From Scleroderma bovista (Eukaryota; Basidiomycota; Agaricomycetes; Boletales; Sclerodermataceae): a DNA stretch of 64,000 nt. This document shows positions 55,808 through 64,000 of the stretch, piece by piece (position 1 is the first letter of the stretch; every line of letters starts with the position of its first letter). Below the pieces are notes generated by a model. That model ran no database searches, was not told the DNA's origin, and saw only the letters and a program-made list of their open reading frames with translations. Location: the NCBI GenBank assembly GCA_037178675.1, contig JAYMGJ010000239.1, forward strand, positions 62,001 to 126,000, written 5' to 3'. Made by a program: the position numbers and the translations under genes.

Positions 55808-56015
55808 CGCTCATAATCAGGACTTAAAGTGATCAATGAGTAGAGTAGCGCCATGCAGAGCGTGCAGCCCCTTGTGCACGTTCTGACCTAAGCGATGAAC
55901 CGCAACTCAGCTGTCATGGAAACAGTTCGTATACTTCCACGTAACATGTGTGCAGTGGATTGATCGGTGTGTGCACTACATGAAAGTCGAGGTTTAGTTT
56001 GAGACCATGCATAGG
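55808..56015 (+). pseudogene. Relic of the 3' end of the Zn2Cys6 regulator gene
   Basis: Blocks match the last exon and the following sequence of the gene at 54.8-55.0 kb: TAATCAGG..TTAAAG, ATGAGTAG..GCGCC, GCGTGCAGCC..CTTG, CACGTTCTGACC, CCGCAACTC and GAGGTTTAGTTTGAGACCAT. The order is kept but small insertions and deletions break any reading frame. This points to an old tandem duplication that has mostly decayed. Confidence 0.6.
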
Positions 56016-56055
56016 ATCTTCGAATGTCACCAGCATCCGTAGGCAGCTACTACAG

Positions 56056-58428
56056 CTATCCCAGAGCAATGCTTTTGACGACTTTGGATATACCCGACCT
56101 CTCGCCCTCGTACTTGGATACATCCCCACTGCCGCCTTTATACACAGCTCGTTGTGAGGCTACCTTCTTCGTTGCCTTGTCGTACTTTAGTCGTTTCTTG
56201 ACCCGTGGGTTTCGGACGCTCTTTGACCGTTTGGGCGTAAGACCCTTGTTCTTCAAGATAGCACGTGTTACGGAACGTGGACCTGACGATGTGTCGTCCT
56301 CAAATTCAGGTCTGCAAATACCATTATCAGCAAACGTTTGCCCGATACGAATCATTAATATTGTAAACCATAAAAAATTAAAATTCGCCGTACCTGGACG
56401 CAGCTACGACAGCCTCATAATCCGTCTTCTTCTTCGCCTTCTTACTGGCGACGGCCGTTTTGACCAAGTCGTAATACCCCATGGCGTTGTCGTCGTCACC
56501 ATCTTCCAAGGGGCGTCTCCGCTTTTTTGATTTGTGGCTGACATCAGAAACCGTATTATGGCTATCGAATTCTGGGTCGATGTCGTCCAGATCGTCTCCC
56601 CCCAGGCCAAGTTTTTTACCCTGCTCCTGTTGCTGTCGTTCCTTCTGGAGTCTGACATCGCGTTCTTTCTTGCGTTCCCGGTAGGGTATATCGACGTCCC
56701 CGCCCAGTGCATTCGTCCGCGCGTTCTGCCGGCGGGAACTGGAGGACTCAATGCGGGAGACGTGGAACCGGAGAGACTTTTTGCGAGCTTGCTTGTCGTT
56801 CATATCGGCATACGACAAGGCAGTGGCTTCGCCGTAAGAATCGGCGACGTCGGCGGAAGCATTGACAGTAGCCGCAGGTGTTTTTGAATTAGTTTTTGTC
56901 TTCTTTGAAGAGGTGGTCGTAAAGTCTGGCTCGACGAGGTCGAAGACGGGCCCTGTGGGTGCATCCATGGCGGTTTTGCGTTTCTTTTTGGGTGGTAGCT
57001 TAACAGTCGACGAAGACAACGCCGGCAAGATAGCGGGATCGAAGTCATCTTCAGCACCGGACGACTTGGATTTATTTTTGGATGATTTGGTTCTTGGTGA
57101 GGAGGGTGGTGAGCATTCATCAGCGTCCTTGATGAGCTCTGCGAGTTCATCGGATTCCAACCCTCGTTTCACGATGCGATCCCATAGGGTCTCACCACTG
57201 TCGCCCTTGAGATCGAACCCATGGTCCTTGTCCTCGTCCTCGTCATCCTCGTCGGACACATCCTGGCCGACATTAATATTTTCGAGCGTCTGGATGGCCT
57301 GCTTTAGTGTAAGTAGGCGTTTGAGGATCGGGTGACTTCGGAGGAGCTGTGGCCGAGCCGCATACTTGCCCGACGCACGCATGTACAAGTAGAAAGCAAG
57401 CGTAGTCGTATATGTTAATAACGCCTCTGCAACGAGGTAAATTAGAGTATTTAGAGAGCTGCAAGAAGCGTGTAGTACGCACGGTAGTACATGTGTTGAA
57501 GGCCGAGATCCATAGCGTCTGTCGCGGATTCCTTTAAACTAGTGATCTTCAGATGCATGCTACGAAGAGAGGAAAGGCACTCACGATTCTATTGGAGTTT
57601 TTGTCTCCATAAGCTTCAACGCTATGTCTTCCCAGTCCCGTGCAAGTGCGAGAGCCTCTGGGTTTTCTCGCTCAAGGAAACGGAGTAATGATTGCTTATC
57701 GTGCGGGATATCCTTGATCGCTGGTCTGGATACCTCCAGAGCTTCCCTAGTAAGGTCTGAGCATCTAGTGGGAGAAGACAACTATTCAGGGCGTACTCTG
57801 CGTCTTCCGGCTCGACATTCCCTTCGATAGTTTCTCCAAGGCCGAAGTCGTCATCATGCATCTCATCGCGTGCCTTCGCCTGCAACCTGCGGGCCTCCTG
57901 TTCCTCCAAATCCTGCGCTTCCTCGTCGTCCGAGTCTATTTGTGCGGCGTTTGACGAGTAGTAGGCGTGTTTTCCTCGTCCCCACGTCTCCTCTTCGTCC
58001 GTATGTGGAGGGGAGGAATCCGTCGCGGTCTTTTTGGATTTCGACTTTGACTTTCGTTTCTTGGCCGGAATTTCTTCATCATCCATAGCTACATCTTGCT
58101 CCTCATCCTCCACTCCAAACCCATCTGCCACTTCGTCCTCCTCGTCCTCCGAGATACCTTCCAGCGCAAAAACTTCCTCTTCCTCGAAATCATTTTCGTC
58201 ATGTGCGCCATCATCATCTCCGTCCAGCATAATTTGATCTATAAACATACGCACCTTGGCATGAGGCTTTAGTATTATGGCAAGAGTTGAAAGGCACGCA
58301 CAGCGATCCTCCTCGTCCATCTCAAAGTCGGAGGGTCTTTCCCATCGTTTGAGCTTGCTGTCTCTCCTGTCTATGGGCCGTGGTTTTGCGGCCACCTTTG
58401 GCTTCTTTGACGAAGGGCGGCGTCCCAT
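56056..58428 (-). CDS. UTP3: SSU processome protein Utp3/Sas10
   Basis: The protein starts MGRRPSSKKPKVAAKPRPID RRDSKLKRW and is very acidic in its N-terminal third (DENDFEEEEVFALEGISEDE EDEVADG). The Sas10/C1D-like middle is IPHDKQSLLRFLERENPEAL ALARDWEDIALKL and YTTTLAFYLYMRASGKYAAR PQLLRSHPILKRLLTLKQAI QTLE. The C-terminal Sas10 domain reads GPRSVTRAILKNKGLTPKRS KSVRNPRVKKRLKYDKATKK VASQRAVYKGG, ending GERSGISKVVKSIALG. All family parts are in order. It functions in 18S rRNA processing in the nucleolus. Several introns near 58.25, 57.8, 57.5 and 56.35 kb. Confidence 0.93.
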
Positions 58429-58802
58429 GGCTGTTGTGATCGTTCACTATGCTGCAGCAACAGCAGTTCGTAGGTAAGGTAGTCGACATGCGAAACCAAC
58501 GAATGTCACATGACCAAGTGTTACATTAGCGTTACATTAGCCAAAAAATTGATTAAGTATTCAACGACTACAGATGGAGAAAAAACAGTACGCTCGTATA
58601 TAGAACCTACCTGAATTCATCAACAAGCGTTCTCAGAATTTTTGTATTGTATGCCAAAAACGAGTTATTCCAATTTTTAGGAATAAGGAACTTCGTCAAG
58701 GGTTAACAGTCTTTAGCGAGCGTGGCAAACATGCATAAACTCACCACTGACACAGTGAAGCTCGAAAACTGGAGCGGGCCTGTGCCATCGCTGCCAACTG
58801 AC

Positions 58803-59263
58803 CATGGGAAACAGAAAACGCGCCCAAAAGGAGTGGATGTCAAACCTTGAAGTTTGGCGTGCCTCCCAGAAACGGCGGCGGACTGGCAACTTCGAACAGG
58901 ACTGCAGTGATGAGAATGCATCGGCAGTAAGTACAGTGAAAAACTGGCCCGTATGATAGTGCTTACAAGTACTATACTAGACCAACAACTTTGCTGTGTC
59001 TTTGGAGCTGCTGAACCAAGGCCAAAGTGGTTTGACGAGGACTTCGACGGTTTGCGGTGACGTGCTGGTGGCTGTACGAGAATCTGCATGATGCACAGGC
59101 TGAAGTCTCGTCTCTTGGCGTAATCGAATCAAGTCACGATGTATCCCAGAGCCTAAAGGGGTTAAATGGAATGCAAGCTGCATGGGCTATCAAGAAATAT
59201 CGAGGCCATCGCGTTCTCCCACAAAGCATCATGGAGGAATTTGATAAAGTTCATACAAATTGA
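58803..59263 (+). pseudogene. Possible broken gene of unknown family
   Basis: MGNRKRAQKEWMSNLEVWRA SQKRRRTGNFEQDCSDENAS A is followed by a plausible intron (GTAAGT at 58929, CTAG at 58980) and TNNFAVSLELLNQGQSGLTR TSTV, which stops at VRESA. A different frame then continues in protein-like fashion with YENLHDAQAEVSSLGVIESS and AAWAIKKYRGHRVLPQSIME EF. Together they suggest one short coding unit with a frame error. I do not recognise the family; a transposon remnant is possible. Confidence 0.3.
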
Positions 59264-59471
59264 CATTAAGATCAAGTATCTTCCCTCTCTAATTTTCGTA
59301 TCTTACTGCCAGACCTTATCCTCACAATAGTCTTATCATCAATAATTAATAATTCTCTAGCACAGCGTCACACCAGAGTCACGGCACGTGATGTTCGTCG
59401 GTTTCGCATGTCGACTACCTTGAATCCATAGTGGCTTACGTAAACCTAACCTTAGCTATTGACCAGTTCAT

Positions 59472-60561
59472 ATGGCCGTAGATTCATCCAACAAGGGAAA
59501 GCAAAAGGCAACAAAGGAGTCCACAGGAACTTCGAACACGGAGGATGCCCCCGACGACGTCAGCGTAGAATATTCAAGCTCTGGATCAGACTCGGCCTCA
59601 GACGACAGCGACTCAGACTCGGGGAGAAGCTCATGGCAAGGGAGCTTGTCCGAATCCGAACCAGAGGAAGTCACACAAGAGTATCTAAATTCACTACTCG
59701 AAAAAGCCAGACAGAATGTACGTGAGGAGGCTAGGCTGGCAAACATGTTGGAGGAAGAAAGGTGGCATGACCAAGACGTCATCAAAGTGGACGCAGATGA
59801 AGAGGAACCGTGCGTTTTCGCGTTGGTCGTTGGTTTGGTTTGGTATTCTTAACCTAGGATGCAGGCCATTACCGCCCCTTGATCCCGGCAAGCTCCCCCC
59901 AGCATACTTTGAATTCGGTGAGACCCGACATGAAGCACCATCGATAATTCGAGATCCAGACGTTTCGCGTGCGGAAGCAGCGACTGCTACAGTAGCCGTG
60001 CCCGCGCCGCCTCCGGGGCCCAAACCCGCTGGACTTACAAAACGACAGATAAAGGCTGTATGTAAGGCGTTCGTACAAGCAACGTTTTACTTACTTGCAG
60101 GTCTAGGCCAAACAAAAAACAACCGGGCCTAGTTGGTTCGATTTGCCGGCCCCAGCAGAAGCAGATATACCACGTCTATATCGTGAAATTGAAGCTCTCA
60201 GATTACGGAACCAGCTCGACCCAAAGCGGTTCTACCGTAAGGACGAGGGTGAAGGGAAGGGTATCAAAGGGTTGCCAAAGCATTTTGCAGTAAGTACCCA
60301 TTGGCGAATGTTTCATTGGGGTCTATTTAACCCGATGATGCACACAAGATTGGCACTATCGTTTCTACGACGACGCCGTTCGGGACTGGCAGTTCGGACA
60401 ATCTCCCACGGGCAGAGCGGAAACGTACATTGGTGGATGAGCTGGTGGACGATGCTGAGGCCCGACGCTATGCGAAGAAGAAGTTTGATGCACTGCAGTG
60501 TACTAGGGGCGCTGCAGGCAGGAATACCCTGCATAAAAAGAAACGACAACCAAAGTGGTAA
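59472..60561 (+). CDS. FCF2: rRNA-processing protein Fcf2
   Basis: Fcf2 is needed for early pre-rRNA cleavage in the SSU processome. The start is MAVDSSNKGKQKATKESTGT, followed by a Ser/Asp-rich stretch. A helical part follows: EEVTQEYLNSLLEKARQNVR EEARLANMLEEERWHDQDVI. After an intron comes PLPPLDPGKLPPAYFEFGET, and then the Fcf2 domain: AWFDLPAPAEADIPRLYREI EALRLRNQLDPKRFYRKDEG EGKGIKGLPKHF, across an intron IGTIVSTTTPFGTG, and KRTLVDELVDDAEARRYAKK KFDALQ, ending KKKRQPKW at 60561. The WFDLPA and LDPKRFYR phrases are diagnostic. Confidence 0.92.
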
Positions 60562-60982
60562 TGTCGGGTAAGTTTGTCTGTAGTCATATATTACCAGTCG
60601 TTCAACTTCCAGGAAACGATCCCAACGTGAAATGTCCTCTTGCTCTCAAGATTGCATAGAAGATAGTCTGACCTATAGAACGCTAGTGATGATAAAATGA
60701 TGACATGGACTCAGTTAACTTGGCGGACACCGAAACACGATTGTCAGTTTGAAACGACAGCATAACTGAGTTATCTGAGCACTCTAACCCACTGGGATAT
60801 TACAACGGATTGCTAGATTGCGACCCTTATGAGTATGGTATTGCGATGCCTCAGGCCTCATTGAAGATGGGGGTGACCAGTGATCGTACAGCGACTCATC
60901 TGTTTCTCAAAATACTGGATGTTGTGCCATATCATATGCATGTCTGTGTACATAACATGTGGGACCAGTGCAGCGAGTCGCG
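60562..60982. other. Convergent intergenic stretch between FCF2 and RPL17
   Basis: About 420 bp of convergent 3' ends. Nothing else recognised. Confidence 0.4.
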
Positions 60983-61836
60983 TCAGGTAGCCCGTGCAGC
61001 CTCAATCCGCTTCCTTGCAATCTGTCTCCGGTTTAGCGACGACAAAGACTTGGCAAGAGCGTCCTTGTCCTTGCTTCTCTCCACCACCTCCTCCGAAACA
61101 CTAAGGATAATTTCGACATGGCAAGGGTGTCCTTGATAAGGGTTGATACGACCGTGGGCACGGTACGTACGACGACGCGTTTTCTATGAATGAAAGTTAT
61201 ATTGCGAATAGGACAGAGTATGGCCTATGCGTACAGGTGCTTGCTGGACGACGATGTTCTTGATAGTGAGGTCCTCGAGTTCCAGGCTTTTTGCGTCAGC
61301 ATTCGCCTCTGCGTTCTTGAGGAGGCGGTTGATGAATTTAACGGATTTCTCAGGCCAGCGACCTATGATATGCAATCGCTCAGACCAAAAACTGCATCGT
61401 CGTGCAAACCACTATAGCGAACCCACCTTGAGTCGTCTTGAATGGTTTTGCTTGAGCTGTCCGGCCAACACCACCAGAGAAACGTCGGAAAGGGATGGCC
61501 TGATTGTGTTCAAGCACGTTGCCTAGGTAGGCGTATGCCTTGGTCAACTTCATGCCTGCGGTGTATGCCGTGAGATGCAGAAATCGGTCTTATCCCCAAC
61601 AAACGAACCAGAGAGTGCCGCAGCAACCTCCCGCATGTTCTTGAAGTGGGTGCGGAGATATTCGCCCCGAGCACGGGCGGCTGGAAGATTGCAGAGATCG
61701 GTGAGACTATGGAGACATACACAACATCTGAACACACTTTTTTCGGGGTTGGTAGCGAGAGCGGCGGCAGCGTAGCGAACTGCATGGATTCCTGTTAGGC
61801 TAGAATGGGTGTAATGATGAGCAGCAACGCACCCAT
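60983..61836 (-). CDS. RPL17: 60S ribosomal protein L17 (uL22)
   Basis: Exon 1 is only ATGG (61833-61836) before the donor GTGCGT. Splicing gives [40 protein letters not shown], then [43 protein letters not shown], then [42 protein letters not shown], then [40 protein letters not shown]. The protein ends in IEAARAT at 60983. Each of the five introns restores the conserved frame. The start lies 288 bp from the divergent GH3 copy B gene. A truncated copy of this 5' end exists near 15.7 kb. Confidence 0.95.
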
Positions 61837-62124
61837 CTTGTCTTGAGGAATCTGTCTGGCCCGTTGTACGGTGGACTGGGATTCACCAAACAGTGTTGTG
61901 GCTTGAACCTTGTTTGTACAGTAATCGGGAGGTGCCGAACTTCCAAATCAGTACATTACCCTGTTTGGGATGGGAGTTGGTCTGATCCTTTCAAGTTGCA
62001 ACTCACTTCGATGGGTCCAACTCGGCTTGCTGACCCATGCCGTACATACATGAGTGAGTCGAGCCGAGTTGGACCCATTGAAGGATCCCTCTTCCAACTC
62101 CCATCTTGTGTCTGTCGTACCATT
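61837..62124. promoter_or_regulatory. Bidirectional RPL17/GH3-B promoter
   Basis: 288 bp separate the two divergent start codons. Blocks shared with the copy near 15.7 kb (TACTGTACAAACAAGGTTCA and GATTTGGAAGTTCGGC in RPL17 sense) are candidates for control sequences of the ribosomal protein gene. The GH3 side carries a large inverted repeat, listed separately. Confidence 0.6.
61975..62108. repeat. Inverted repeat upstream of GH3 copy B, extended arms
   Basis: The core arms are 62006-62027 and 62062-62083, matching at 21 of 22 positions around GGGTCCAACTCGG, with a 34-nt loop. Outside the core, GATCCTT.CAA and GATGGGAGTTGG also recur inverted on both sides, so the original arms were about 45 bp, with some 18 extra bases in the left arm. 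The repeat ends about 20-40 bp before the GH3 start codon. It occupies the same place as the repeat before copy A. Confidence 0.8.
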
Positions 62125-64000
62125 ATGCCTCCCCCGCTCGTTGACGACCTGTCTCCTGCCCTTAGGACAATACTGAAGGGGCGCACCGAGAGTACGCTGC
62201 TTTCTCTTATCAAGAAGAACAAGGACACTCGTTATTTCTCCGAGTCGCCTGTCTTTTTGGACTTCCACACCGCGCTACAGAATCTCAGGAAGGAAGGCGA
62301 CAGTGAGGACCGAGACGATGCGCTCATCGAGAGTTATTACTCTACGATTCCATTAACAACTTACGACTCTTACGAGCCATTCGTCAAGAGATTCCTTGAG
62401 AGCAATTGCCTGGAAAAAGATGTACAGAATATGTTTGCTCCAGGACTGCCTCATGGAATCGCCAAGACTAGTTCAACATCCAGTGCAAAGGCAAAGTATA
62501 TCGCCCTGTACAACTACAAACCTGTCACCGCTCCTCCGAAGTCTACTTCCGGGAAAATCTACCGACCCTTTTCCTTCAAATACCATCAGTTGATTGACGT
62601 GCAGAATGACAAGGGGGATACGATCATGAAGTTCCCCGTTGCTGCAGTGTCAGCCATTAAGGCCCGCGTACGGCAAGGATTGGATGTTGACCAAGATCAC
62701 CTCAATATCAAGTTGGCAAGTACGTACCTCTCCTTGGTTCTTTTCGGAGTCATTAAACAGTGTCGCAGGTCCGTATACCTCTCCAAATGCCGTCGGCTTT
62801 ATCACCAAGTACCCATCATTCTTGTCAATGCATATACTCTTCGCCCTGGCAGAACGTGAGCTCGAGACGATCACAGTATACTTTAGCACTGCTATGCTTG
62901 ATATGATTCTGTATATGGAGCAAGAATGGGATACACTTGTAGCAAGCATTGGGTCTGGCACACTCCCAGACTGGGAGGGAATCGATCATGTCCGGGAATA
63001 CCTAGAGGTAGCCACTTCTCCTTCATCTCAGGCCCCCACTAAGATGTCCACGTTGTTCAATAGCCTCACTTCCCTCCGCGTCCTGAACGCGCAGCTGAGC
63101 TTCTGGCCATCGGGAAAGCGACGGAGCAGCCTGGCTGGTTCGGGAAGGTTTGGCCGATACTCAGAACGGTTTTCGTTGTTGGGAGTGGTGTCTTCGCAGG
63201 TGCCATTCCGAAGGCAGGCCCCGTCACTTTTTAATCCACTGGCGAAAACTTAGGTCATCCCACAGATAAAGCACTATATTGGTCCAGATGTTGAGTTACA
63301 CAGTCAGGGTTATTTTGCCAGTGAAGCCTCCGTTGGTTTGGCTTACGATCCCCCGAAAAACATGAATCTATACAAATTATTATTAAATGAATTTTTTGAA
63401 TTCCTTGATGTTACCAACGAGGGGACAGCATCTGGTCTCTTGTGCCCAGTAAGCCCTTTCATCTCACTTGTGCGCTCTCTCTAATCCGCTGTCAGTGGCA
63501 AGTCAACGTCGGAAAAATGTATGAAGTCGTAGTGACTGCTAACAAGGGACTGTGGCGTTACCGCATCGGAGACATCGTCGAGATTGCAGGCTTCGACCCT
63601 AATGATGGTACACCCGTTGTGCGATTTGTCGAACGCCGAAAGTATGCCTCATCGTCGCCTATATTTCTACTCGGATTAACGTGAAACAGCCTCGCTGCCC
63701 GGTTGGCAAGTGTCATGTTGTCCGAGAGCCAAATCACAAGCGCTATCTTAGCAGTGCAAGACACGCTTGGTTTAATTGGCGAGTTTACGACTGTCATCGA
63801 TGACAACAAATATCTTGGATACTTTGTCGAAATTCAGGGTGACCTTGGTATGTTTGCCTGGTTCCTTACTTAGGCATGGTGTTTATGGCTGCTACCTTCG
63901 ACACAGATCCCAAGGCGGATGAAGCCCCAGCACGACTGATGGCCGAATTCGTCCGTCAAAACGAAAGGTTTAGACCAGTCTTTGAGTCGAAGAGGTTGGA
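62125..64000 (+). CDS. GH3-family acyl-adenylate amido-synthetase-like protein, copy B (runs off right edge)
   Basis: The start MPPPLVDDLSPALRTILKGR lacks the extra four residues of copy A. The rest of exon 1 follows copy A closely (SLIKKNKDTRYFSESPVFLD, YYSTIPLTTYDSYEPFVKRF, TSSTSSAKAKYIALYNYKPV). Later exons read FITKYPSFLSMHILFALAER, PERAAELLAIGKATEQPGWF GKVWPILRTVFVVGSGVFAG AIPK, IKHYIGPDVELHSQGYFASE ASVGLAYDPPKNM, YEVVVTANKGLWRYRIGDIV EIAGF and GLIGEFTTVIDDNKYLGYFV EIQGDLG. The last bases in view still code (FVRQNERFRPVFESKRL). It looks intact so far as visible. It shares a promoter with RPL17, which suggests this is the ancestral copy. Confidence 0.85.

Noticed and set aside
61143..61785. 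RPL17 treated as fragmented or dead
   Set aside because: Splicing at five short introns restores the complete uL22 sequence, including the ATGG first exon.
1..64000. CRISPR arrays, bacterial operons, rRNA genes and full transposons
   Set aside because: Nothing of this kind was seen; the intron structure and gene content are those of a fungal nuclear chromosome.

Overview
The window is nuclear DNA from a filamentous basidiomycete, most likely an agaricomycete. Genes are dense, sit on both strands and are cut by many short introns (about 45-60 nt) with GTRNGT-type donors. The gene set fits a fungus: an agaricomycete-type HET-domain gene, DAD2 of the DASH complex, the c' (VMA11-type) V-ATPase proteolipid, a Zn(II)2Cys6 regulator, alternative oxidase and a Spo71-like protein. 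No complete transposon, CRISPR array or rRNA was seen, and I could not convince myself of any tRNA.

Layout. 0-13.2 kb holds the SEN1 helicase N-terminus (running off the left edge), translin, SGF29, an intronless small heat-shock protein with a heat-shock promoter, a histone-fold protein, a 2-oxoglutarate/Fe(II) dioxygenase, an Arc1/EMAPII-type tRNA-binding protein, mitochondrial uL6 and DAD2. 13.4-18.4 kb is a rearranged patch: GH3-like gene copy A, a hairpin-forming inverted repeat, a broken copy of the RPL17 promoter and first exon, a 44-nt copy of the VMA11 start, and a HET gene with a frameshift. 18.9-26.4 kb holds VMA11, a zinc-knuckle protein, a nucleotidyltransferase-like protein, a Sec14 protein, VMA6 and a decayed MFS permease. 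26.6-32.8 kb holds a long F-box-like gene, NDUFAF6 and SDHAF1 (divergent, 85 bp apart) and mitochondrial uL29. 33.1-35.7 kb carries two neighbouring genes for secreted repeat proteins, one with Kex2-type KR sites. 35.9-51.6 kb holds mitochondrial uS12, the SUMO ligase NSE2, a Spo71-like protein, alternative oxidase, a CENP-B-type DNA-binding protein, a small UPF0390 protein, NDUFA9 and TOM22. 51.8-56 kb is a Zn2Cys6 regulator followed by a relic of its own 3' end. 56-64 kb holds the ribosome-biogenesis genes UTP3/SAS10, FCF2 and RPL17, then GH3-like gene copy B, which runs off the right edge.

Themes. Nuclear genes for mitochondrial proteins are frequent (uL6m, NDUFAF6, SDHAF1, uL29m, uS12m, AOX, NDUFA9, TOM22). 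Two V-ATPase subunits lie about 5 kb apart. The most unusual structure is the inverted duplication of the GH3/RPL17 bidirectional promoter unit. In both copies an inverted repeat lies about 40-45 bp upstream of the GH3 start codon, and matched changes in its arms preserve pairing between the copies. Exon boundaries were inferred by eye from splice signals and protein continuity, so most are approximate.
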